From CAZNLH01 sp964573995 (GTDB taxonomy: Bacteria; Gemmatimonadota; CAZMKB01; CAZNLH01), in the NCBI GenBank assembly GCA_964573995.1, contig CAZNLH010000010.1:16203-80202 (forward strand): a stretch of DNA of 64,000 nt, read 5' to 3'. The notes beneath the pieces were generated by a model. It worked only from the letters and a program-made list of their open reading frames with translations, did no database searches and had not been told where the DNA came from. Below are positions 41,238-47,669 of the stretch, piece by piece (positions within the stretch are counted from its first letter, which is position 1; the number at the start of each line of letters is the position of its first letter). The position numbers were made by a program, and so were the translations under genes.

Positions 41238-41456
41238 TCACTCCGGTAGTTTGTGCCTTCCTGTCTTATTTTCCCTCAATGCCGTTTTCATCCGGGCAAT
41301 ATCGCGATGGAGGTACCGTATGCGAAGAGGGTTGTCGATTCCCTGATTCCTGTTTCGGAAGCGCAGCCTGAACAATTCCTCCTCGACCTCTTCTATCCTT
41401 GCTTCAATTTCCACGGCGGTCATGTTCCGGATTTCCGAAGACTTTATTGACGTCAT
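41238..41456 (-). CDS. rpmC: 50S ribosomal protein L29
   Basis: L29 (uL29) is a two-helix protein near the tunnel exit and part of the docking site for SRP and trigger factor. The 72-residue sequence has SIKSSEIRNMTAVEIEARIEEVEEELFRLRF and NPLRIRYLHRDIARMKTALREN, standard for the family. The start codon is adjacent to the rplP stop, with GGAGG five bases upstream. Confidence 0.96.
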   Translation of the reverse strand: MTSIKSSEIRNMTAVEIEARIEEVEEELFRLRFRNRNQGIDNPLRIRYLHRDIARMKTALRENKTGRHKLPE

Positions 41457-41867
41457 TTATTCCTCCCGCCGGATCAACCGTGAGCCAAGGGGCAATTTCC
41501 GGGAGGCCAAAAGCATGGCCTCCTTTGCCAGATCATAGGGTACCCCTTCGAGTTCGAACATCACACGTCCCGGTTTTACAACGGCAACCCAGCCCTCCGG
41601 ATTCCCCTTCCCTTTACCCATTCTCGTCTCGGCCGGTTTCTTGGTAAAAGGTTTGCTCGGAAAGATTCGGATCCATACCTTTCCACCCCTCTTTATATGC
41701 CGAGTCAGCGCCACCCTGGCGGCTTCTATCTGCCGGCTCGTTACCCATCCGGGTTCAAGCGCCTGGAGACCATACTCACCGAAACTCACCTCGTTGCCGC
41801 GGGTAGCCATACCCCGCATGCGTCCCCGGTGCTGCTTCCTGAACTTCACTCTCTTCGGCATTAACAT
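41457..41867 (-). CDS. rplP: 50S ribosomal protein L16
   Basis: L16 (uL16) is an essential late-assembly protein near the A site. The 136-residue protein has MPKRVKFRKQHRGRMRGMATRG, FGEYGLQALEPGWVTSRQIEAARVALTRHIKRGGKVWIRIFP and ETRMGKGKGNPEGWVAVVKPGRVMFELEGV. All are canonical, including the Arg that is hydroxylated in E. coli (position equivalent in GKGKG context). ATG 41867 has GGGGAG seven bases upstream; an in-frame ATG two codons later is less well placed. Confidence 0.97.
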   Translation of the reverse strand: MLMPKRVKFRKQHRGRMRGMATRGNEVSFGEYGLQALEPGWVTSRQIEAARVALTRHIKRGGKVWIRIFPSKPFTKKPAETRMGKGKGNPEGWVAVVKPGRVMFELEGVPYDLAKEAMLLASRKLPLGSRLIRREE

Positions 41868-41984
41868 GGCTTAACTCCCCTGGGCCTCATTTTCAATATC
41901 GACCGGTCAGGTCCCTTGCGGTTACAATCCCCGAACCAAGTTGTCATGTCCAACGAACCACGGTAACGGGTCGAAGCGACGTCA

Positions 41985-42716
41985 TTAATCCGAGCCTCCT
42001 TCGTCCCCGGTATTCAGGACTTCCCCCTTGAAAATCCACACCTTTACACCGATTGTCCCGAATGTCGTGTGCGAGGTGCTCCTGGCATAATCAATATCCG
42101 CCCTGAGAGTATGTAACGGAACCCGTCCCTCATGGTAGCCCTCGGATCTGGCGATCTCGGCCCCCCCAAGGCGCCCGCTGCACTGGATCTTGATTCCCTT
42201 GGCATTCCCTCGCATGGCCGACGTCACAGACTTCTTCATCGCCCGCCGGAAGCTGATCCTTTGTTTGAGTTGGAAGGCAATGTTGTCTGCAACCAGTTTT
42301 GCATTCAATTCCGGCTTCTTTATCTCCTCAATCTTGATCTGAATTTCATCTTCCTCACCAGGTCCTGCTTCATCCCTCCTGCTCTTCTCCCCCCCCCAGA
42401 TACGCGTGGACATGGCCTCTTTCCGGACGGAACGAATCAACTGGGCCAATTCGTCCCTGAGTTTGTCGACCTCCTGGCCCCTCCTCCCAATGACGACGCC
42501 GGGTCTTGCCGTATGTATGATAATAACTACCTTTCTTGGTGTTCTCTCTATCTCTACCTTGGCCACCGCCGCATGAGAAAGCCGTGTCTGAAGGTAACTT
42601 CGTATCTTTTCATCTTCCATGAGAAGCGAGGGGAGATTCCTCTCTTCAAACCATCGGGATTGCCAATTCTTTACGATACCCAAGCGAAAACCTATAGGAT
42701 GCGTCTTTTGTCCCAA
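41985..42716 (-). CDS. rpsC: 30S ribosomal protein S3
   Basis: S3 (uS3) lies at the mRNA entry of the 30S head. The 243-residue protein has GQKTHPIGFRLGIVKNWQSRWF, the KH domain with RPGVVIGRRGQEVDKLR, and the C-terminal domain with SGRLGGAEIARSEGYHEGRVPLHTLRADIDY and GVKVWIFKGE. Between KLRDELAQL and IEEIKKPELNAKLV it carries about 27 residues more than E. coli S3, a charged stretch at about residues 94-123. The start is TTG at 42716, with AGGGG five to six bases upstream; no in-frame ATG precedes GQKTHP. Confidence 0.95.
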   Translation of the reverse strand: MGQKTHPIGFRLGIVKNWQSRWFEERNLPSLLMEDEKIRSYLQTRLSHAAVAKVEIERTPRKVVIIIHTARPGVVIGRRGQEVDKLRDELAQLIRSVRKEAMSTRIWGGEKSRRDEAGPGEEDEIQIKIEEIKKPELNAKLVADNIAFQLKQRISFRRAMKKSVTSAMRGNAKGIKIQCSGRLGGAEIARSEGYHEGRVPLHTLRADIDYARSTSHTTFGTIGVKVWIFKGEVLNTGDEGGSD

Positions 42717-42759
42717 AAGAACCCCTTTCTACTATTGTGCAATGACCTGTTTGCTATTT

Positions 42760-43104
42760 TCAGAATTCAGAAGTCACGACGACCGTGATGTGACTGGTCC
42801 GCTTCCGAATCCGGCCAACTCTTCCCATCGCCCTTGCCCTGAATCGTTTCATCGTCGGCCCTTCATCCACTCGAACGCTCGAAACCTTTAAATCCTCCAC
42901 CCGTAGCCGAAGAGTGCCGGCACTGTTGAGCGCGTTGCTTACCGCGGAACGAAGAGTCTTTAAAACCGGAGTCGCTCCCCTCTTGCTGGAATATTGAAGG
43001 ATACCGTACGCGTCCTCGACCGAAAGGCCCCTGATCAGGTCTGCCACCAGCCTGATCTTTCTTGGTGACGACCTTACATATCGACTGAATGCTTTTCCCT
43101 CCAT
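42760..43104 (-). CDS. rplV: 50S ribosomal protein L22
   Basis: L22 (uL22) lines the constriction of the peptide exit tunnel through its beta-hairpin. The 114-residue protein has FSRYVRSSPRKIRLVADLIRG, LKTLRSAVSNALNSAG and the hairpin KRFRARAMGRVGRIRKRTSHITVVV. The loop carries no insertion that would suggest macrolide resistance. It lies 43 bases upstream of rpsC and 85 bases after rpsS. Confidence 0.97.
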   Translation of the reverse strand: MEGKAFSRYVRSSPRKIRLVADLIRGLSVEDAYGILQYSSKRGATPVLKTLRSAVSNALNSAGTLRLRVEDLKVSSVRVDEGPTMKRFRARAMGRVGRIRKRTSHITVVVTSEF

Positions 43105-43189
43105 GACTATCCTGGTCCTCCTTCATGAACGCCACGCCACACCACCCATTATCCGTTATATAATCCCCGTCACTGCGGCCTACCGGGGA

Positions 43190-43477
43190 CTACCTGGTCC
43201 TGGCTGTGCGCTCCGCGAGTTTACCGCCATGTCCCCTGAACAACCTCGTCGGCGCAAATTCACCAAGTTTGTGGCCAACCATGTTCTCTGTAATAAATAC
43301 TGGGATAAACTTGTTGCCATTGTGTACCGCGAGCGTATGCCCCACAAATTCCGGCGATATAGTCGAACGCCTTGACCAGGTCTTTATTACCTGTCTCGTA
43401 CCTTTCTCATTGAACTCGGCAATCTTCAGAAATAATTTCTCGTCTATATAGGGACCCTTCTTTACCGATCTCCCCAT
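43190..43477 (-). CDS. rpsS: 30S ribosomal protein S19
   Basis: S19 (uS19) is on the 30S head and contacts S13 and tRNA. The 95-residue sequence has GRSVKKGPYIDEKLFLKI, IKTWSRRSTISPEFVGHTLAVHNG and FVPVFITENMVGHKLGEFAPTRLFRGHGG-like segments, all standard. It lies between rplB and rplV in the S10 operon. Confidence 0.97.
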   Translation of the reverse strand: MGRSVKKGPYIDEKLFLKIAEFNEKGTRQVIKTWSRRSTISPEFVGHTLAVHNGNKFIPVFITENMVGHKLGEFAPTRLFRGHGGKLAERTARTR

Positions 43478-43501
43478 CTCAATTCCTCCTCGAGTATCTT
43501 C

Positions 43502-44335
43502 TCATTTCTTCCGTTTCTTAATAATATACCTGTCCGAACTCTTTCCCTTCCGGCGGGTCTTCAGGCCCTTGGTCTTCTTTCCCCAAGGTGTAACAGGGTG
43601 CCTCCCTCCCGATGACTTCCCTTCCCCACCCCCCATAGGATGATCAATGGGATTCATCGCAACGCCCCGCACCTTCGGCCTCTTACCCAGCCACCTCGAG
43701 CGGCCGGCTTTCCCACTGCTCGTATTCTCATGTTTAATATTCCCGACCTTGCCGATCGTAGCCAGGCAATCAAGACCGATCAGCCTGACCTCTCCCGACG
43801 GCATCCTGATATGCGAGAACTCTCCCTCCTTGGCAACTACCTGGACCCCCGCACCGGCACTTCTGGCTATTTGCCCCCCCTTGCCCGGCTTCATCTCCAC
43901 GTTATGGACTTCACTTCCCAGGGGGACATCCCGAAGCGGCATCGTGTTGCCGACCCTGATCGGGACTCCTCTATCCCTGCCGGAGATCACCACATCACCC
44001 ACCTTTAAGCCCGCAGGTTGCAAGATATACCGTTTTTCTCCATCACGGTACTGAACCAATGCGATATTGGCTGAACGATTGGGATCGTATTCAACGGACC
44101 TTATGACGCCGGGAACGTCCGCCTTATCCCTCTTCCAGTCGATAGTCCGGTATTTTCTCTTGTGACCACCACCACGTCGTCTCGATGTAACATGACCATG
44201 GTGGTTCCTACCGCCGGATTTTTTAAGCGGCTCGAGAAGTGATTTCTCCGCCTTTCCTCTCGTGATCTCCTCGTAAGATGAGATCACCATAAAACGCCGG
44301 CTCGGGGTGACCGGCTTAAATTTTTTCATAGACAT
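43502..44335 (-). CDS. rplB: 50S ribosomal protein L2
   Basis: L2 (uL2) is needed for subunit association and peptidyl transferase structure. The 277-residue protein has MKKFKPVTPSRRFMV, GRNHHGHVTSRRRGGGHKRKYR, VEYDPNRSANIALVQYRDGEKRYI and the C-terminal NPIDHPMGGGEGKSSGGRHPVTPWG, including the conserved His near the peptidyl transferase centre. ATG 44335 has GGAAGG eight bases upstream; a second ATG two codons on (44329) is equally close to the family start. Confidence 0.96.
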   Translation of the reverse strand: MSMKKFKPVTPSRRFMVISSYEEITRGKAEKSLLEPLKKSGGRNHHGHVTSRRRGGGHKRKYRTIDWKRDKADVPGVIRSVEYDPNRSANIALVQYRDGEKRYILQPAGLKVGDVVISGRDRGVPIRVGNTMPLRDVPLGSEVHNVEMKPGKGGQIARSAGAGVQVVAKEGEFSHIRMPSGEVRLIGLDCLATIGKVGNIKHENTSSGKAGRSRWLGKRPKVRGVAMNPIDHPMGGGEGKSSGGRHPVTPWGKKTKGLKTRRKGKSSDRYIIKKRKK

Positions 44336-44390
44336 GTATTCCACCTTCCTCTATCACTGCCTCGGCTTGATGCAGATCGAAACAACCTGC

Positions 44391-44681
44391 TCAGACCTCC
44401 TCAAAGACCTCGATAAAGTCCCCCGACTTCAGGGTCACAATCGCCTTCTTCCAATCGGGCCTTCGTCCCGAAAAGGCCCCGAGGCGCTTTGGCTTTCCCT
44501 TCATGTTCATTGTCCTAACGTTGAGCACCGTGACATTGAAAATTTTCTTCACGGCATAAGCGATCTCGATCTTATTGGCCCGACCGTCCACTTCGAAGAC
44601 ATACTGGTTGCCCTCACCCTGCAGCCGGGTGCTCCTCTCTGTGATGATCGGCCGTTTTATGACCTTTCTTGGGTCCCTCAT
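44391..44681 (-). CDS. rplW: 50S ribosomal protein L23
   Basis: L23 (uL23) sits at the tunnel exit and docks trigger factor and SRP. The 96-residue protein has RDPRKVIKRPIITERST, YVFEVDGRANKIEIAYAVKKIFNVTVLNVRTMN and GRRPDWKKAIVTLKSGD. The start overlaps the rplD stop by ATGA. All is standard for bacterial L23. Confidence 0.96.
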   Translation of the reverse strand: MRDPRKVIKRPIITERSTRLQGEGNQYVFEVDGRANKIEIAYAVKKIFNVTVLNVRTMNMKGKPKRLGAFSGRRPDWKKAIVTLKSGDFIEVFEEV

Positions 44682-45322
44682 TTCAATCTCTCTCCGGTCT
44701 CCAGCATCTCTATTACTGCATCTTCTATCAACAGGACATCTGCGTCAAGGATATCGAGGGAACTGACGTCCTTGAAGGGATGGATGGAGATCTTGGGGAT
44801 GTTCCTTCCTGAAAGGTACACGTCCCTCTTAACTCCCTCGGTAAGGATGAGCACCTTCTTCCCACTTACACCCACCTTGTCCAGCAACTGGGTCATCACA
44901 CGTGTCTTTGGAGCGGTGAATTCCAAGGATTCGAGCACCTTTACCGCCTCTTCCCGTGCCTTTTGGGAGAGACTCGAATAGAGTGCCAACCTCCTCACTT
45001 TCCTCGGGACTTTCAACCGGTAATCCTTCGGCACCGATCGAAATGCAACCGCTCCACCCTTCCAGAGAGGAGAACGAATAGATCCGGCCCTGGCCCTGCC
45101 CGTACCCTTCTGCCTCCAGGGTTTGCTCCCACCCCCACTGACGGCCGATCTATTCCTGGAAGCGGAGTTTCCCTGGCGGCGATTCGTCAAGGTAGCCCTT
45201 ATCACCTGGTATATTGCAGCCTCATTCACTTCCTGACGGAAGACCGCCCCCGGCAGCCGGCGCTTCCCCTTCTCTGCTCCATTACTATCATACATCAGGG
45301 CCTCGATAACTTGGTTCTCCAT
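44678..45322 (-). CDS. rplD: 50S ribosomal protein L4
   Basis: L4 (uL4) lines the exit tunnel; in E. coli it also represses the S10 operon. The 214-residue protein has NEAAIYQVIRATLTNRRQGNSASRNRSAVSGGGSKPWRQKGTGRARAGSIRSPLWKGGAVAF-type tunnel loop, well conserved in pieces (KPWRQKGTGRARAGS). The globular part ends with VLLIEDAVIEMLE. It follows rplC by three bases. Confidence 0.96.
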   Translation of the reverse strand: MENQVIEALMYDSNGAEKGKRRLPGAVFRQEVNEAAIYQVIRATLTNRRQGNSASRNRSAVSGGGSKPWRQKGTGRARAGSIRSPLWKGGAVAFRSVPKDYRLKVPRKVRRLALYSSLSQKAREEAVKVLESLEFTAPKTRVMTQLLDKVGVSGKKVLILTEGVKRDVYLSGRNIPKISIHPFKDVSSLDILDADVLLIEDAVIEMLETGERLK

Positions 45323-45325
45323 CCC

Positions 45326-45967
45326 TTATTCCCCCCTCCTCTTTCTCGCCGTACGGATGGTCACCAGGCTTCCACGGCTCCCCGGAACGGCCCCTCCAAG
45401 GAATATAAGGTTCCGTTCGGCCAGTACCTTCACCACTCTGAGGTTCTTTACCGTCACCCTCTCATTGCCGTACCGTCCCGGCAACCGTTTATTCTTCCAG
45501 ACCCTCGCCGGAAAGGTCGAAGCCCCGATAGAGCCAGGAACTCGGTGCTTGTCCTTCGTACCGTGAGTGTGATGATAGCCGGCGAATCCCCATCTCTTCA
45601 CCACCCCCTGGAACCCCCGCCCCTTCGACTTTCCTATGATGTCCACTCGATCTCCCACCGAAAAAATGCCCACGGTGAGCGCCTGCCCGACCTCGTATTT
45701 CTCTTCCGGGTCTTCGAGAGAGAATTCCCTGAGATGCTTCATCATGGGTAAATCGTGCTTGCGAAAAAAGCCCCTTTGAGGTAACGCCAGTTTCTCTTCC
45801 TTAACCGGACGATAACCGAGTTGAACAAACTTCCTCAGCCCTTCGTTGTACGACCCCACCCTGGTAACGACGCACGGCCCAGCTTCAACCACGGTTACCG
45901 GCACAGGACTGTTTTCGTCGTCAAAGACCTGCGTCATCCCTACTTTTTTCCCCAATAAACCAATCAT
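45326..45967 (-). CDS. rplC: 50S ribosomal protein L3
   Basis: L3 (uL3) initiates 50S assembly and reaches the peptidyl transferase centre. The 213-residue protein has MIGLLGKKVGMTQVFDD, DIIGKSKGRGFQGVVKRWGF, HRVPGSIGASTFPARVWKNKRLPGRYG and AVPGSRGSLVTIR. The Gln in the GFQG loop that PrmB methylates is in place. It follows rpsJ by 85 bases in the S10 operon. Confidence 0.97.
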   Translation of the reverse strand: MIGLLGKKVGMTQVFDDENSPVPVTVVEAGPCVVTRVGSYNEGLRKFVQLGYRPVKEEKLALPQRGFFRKHDLPMMKHLREFSLEDPEEKYEVGQALTVGIFSVGDRVDIIGKSKGRGFQGVVKRWGFAGYHHTHGTKDKHRVPGSIGASTFPARVWKNKRLPGRYGNERVTVKNLRVVKVLAERNLIFLGGAVPGSRGSLVTIRTARKRRGE

Positions 45968-46052
45968 CCTGGTATGCCTCTGTTCTAATTCTCTCCCTTT
46001 TCCACCACCGCTATCGCCGAGCCCCTAGATCGATATCCACACTTCCACCATC

Positions 46053-46361
46053 TCAAGATTTGATCTGAACGTGTACCCCCGCGGGTAGATCGAGTTTCTT
46101 GAGGGCCTCGATAGTGTGAGACTTTGGATCCAGGATGGTGATCAGCCTCTTGTGGACCTTCATCTCGAACTGCTCCCGCGATTTCTTGTCTATATGAGGT
46201 GATCTAAGCACGGTGATCAGTTTCCGTTTGGTAGGTAAAGGAATTGGTCCCGATACAACCGAACCCGTTTTCTGAGCAGTCTTCACAATCTCGCTCGCTG
46301 ACTTGTCAATCAGCACGTGATCGAAGGACTTCAACCTTATCTTAATACGCTGGATGGCCAT
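46053..46361 (-). CDS. rpsJ: 30S ribosomal protein S10
   Basis: S10 (uS10) is a 30S head protein and, as NusE, a partner of NusB in antitermination. The 102-residue sequence has MAIQRIKIRLKSFDHVLIDKSASEIV, GPIPLPTKRKLITVLRSPHIDKKSREQFEMKVHKRLI and LDLPAGVHVQIKS. It follows the tuf stop by seven bases, the usual str-S10 junction. Confidence 0.97.
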   Translation of the reverse strand: MAIQRIKIRLKSFDHVLIDKSASEIVKTAQKTGSVVSGPIPLPTKRKLITVLRSPHIDKKSREQFEMKVHKRLITILDPKSHTIEALKKLDLPAGVHVQIKS

Positions 46362-46368
46362 ACCCGCC

Positions 46369-47583
46369 TCACTCTATGATTTCGGTAACGACGCCGGCGC
46401 CGACCGTCCTGCCGCCCTCACGGATGGCAAACCTCAACTCCTGCTCCATCGCTATCGGCGTGATCAACTCCACCTCCATCGTCACGTTGTCCCCGGGCAT
46501 CACCATCTCACGCCCCTCCGGCAACTTTACACTGCCCGTTACATCCGTCGTACGAAAATAAAACTGCGGCCTGTATCCAGTGAAAAACGGCGTGTGACGA
46601 CCACCCTCCTCCTTCTTCAATACGTATACCTCACCCTTGAACTTCGTGTGAGGCGTGATGCTACCAGGCGCCGCTATCACCATACCACGATCCAACTCAT
46701 CCTTACCTACTCCACGCAACAATAAACCCACATTGTCACCAGCCTGACCCTCATCCAATAACTTCCTGAACATCTCCACACCCGTCACTACCGTCTTACG
46801 ATTACCCGCACCCAATCCCACCAACTCCACCTCATCACCTACCTTCACTACCCCACGATCTATCCTACCTGTACCTACCGTACCACGACCCGTTATCGAA
46901 AATATGTCCTCCACAGGCATCAAAAAAGGACGATCTATAACACGCTGAGGCGTCGGTATGTACTCGTCTATCGCCCCCATCAACCTCCATATACTACCAC
47001 ACCACTGACAATCCTCCTTACCACACCCACACTCCAATGCCTTCAATGCCGACCCACTCACCACAGGCACCTCATCACCAGGAAACTCATACTTACTCAA
47101 TAACTCACGAACCTCTAACTCCACCAACTCCAATAACTCCGGATCATCCACCTGATCCACCTTGTTTAAATATACCACTATGCTCGGCACATTCACCTGA
47201 CGCGCCAATAATACATGCTCACGAGTCTGAGGCATAGGACCATCCGCAGCACTCACTACCAATATCGCACCATCCATCTGCGCAGCACCAGTGATCATGT
47301 TCTTTACATAATCCGCATGACCAGGACAATCCACATGAGCATAATGACGAGACTTCGTCTCATACTCCACATGAGATACCTGTATCGTTAAACCACGCTC
47401 CTTCTCCTCAGGCGCCTTGTCTATCTGATCATAAGGCACCCAATCCGCACTGCCCAACTCACCCCCAGACTTGCTCAATACCAACGTCATCGCACTCGTC
47501 AACGTACTCTTACCATGATCCACATGCCCAATCGTTCCTACATTCACATGCGGCTTCGTCCGCTCATACCTCTGCTTCGACAT
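46369..47583 (-). CDS. tuf: Elongation factor Tu, str-operon copy
   Basis: EF-Tu delivers aminoacyl-tRNA to the ribosome as a GTP complex. The 404-residue protein has G1 GHVDHGKST (the usual KTT is KST), G3 DCPGHADYVKNMITGAAQMDGA, G4 NKVD, SGSALKALE, and the beta-barrel domains with GRGTVGTGRIDRG, PGDNVTMEVELITPIAM and the terminal REGGRTVGAGVV. Cys185, Cys187, Cys192 and Cys195 form a C-x-C-x4-C-x2-C cluster before YIPTP. Codon usage is aberrant: all 31 Leu are TTA/TTG and 14 of 20 Ile are ATA, until the last 20 codons, which revert to the local style. AGGAGG precedes the ATG. It is identical to the copy at 62674-63888. Confidence 0.97.
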   Translation of the reverse strand: MSKQRYERTKPHVNVGTIGHVDHGKSTLTSAMTLVLSKSGGELGSADWVPYDQIDKAPEEKERGLTIQVSHVEYETKSRHYAHVDCPGHADYVKNMITGAAQMDGAILVVSAADGPMPQTREHVLLARQVNVPSIVVYLNKVDQVDDPELLELVELEVRELLSKYEFPGDEVPVVSGSALKALECGCGKEDCQWCGSIWRLMGAIDEYIPTPQRVIDRPFLMPVEDIFSITGRGTVGTGRIDRGVVKVGDEVELVGLGAGNRKTVVTGVEMFRKLLDEGQAGDNVGLLLRGVGKDELDRGMVIAAPGSITPHTKFKGEVYVLKKEEGGRHTPFFTGYRPQFYFRTTDVTGSVKLPEGREMVMPGDNVTMEVELITPIAMEQELRFAIREGGRTVGAGVVTEIIE

Positions 47584-47595
47584 CTGCTACCTCCT
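46369..47595 (-). repeat. 1,227-bp direct repeat, tuf copy A
   Basis: This block starts at the tuf stop codon and ends 12 bases beyond the ATG, including the ribosome-binding site. It matches 62674-63900 in the same orientation with a constant offset of 16,305; no difference was found in the lines compared by eye. Flanks diverge immediately on both sides. Confidence 0.9.
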
Positions 47596-47669
47596 CCTCT
47601 TTATATTTCAGAATCAAACCCGATCGTCATCATTATTACGCATTGAGCGCCGCGAAGACGACCAGCATG

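Noticed and set aside
47037..47237. A 66-codon plus-strand frame repeated at 63342-63542
   Set aside because: It seems duplicated only because tuf is duplicated; it arises from the C-poor sense strand of tuf and has no start signal.
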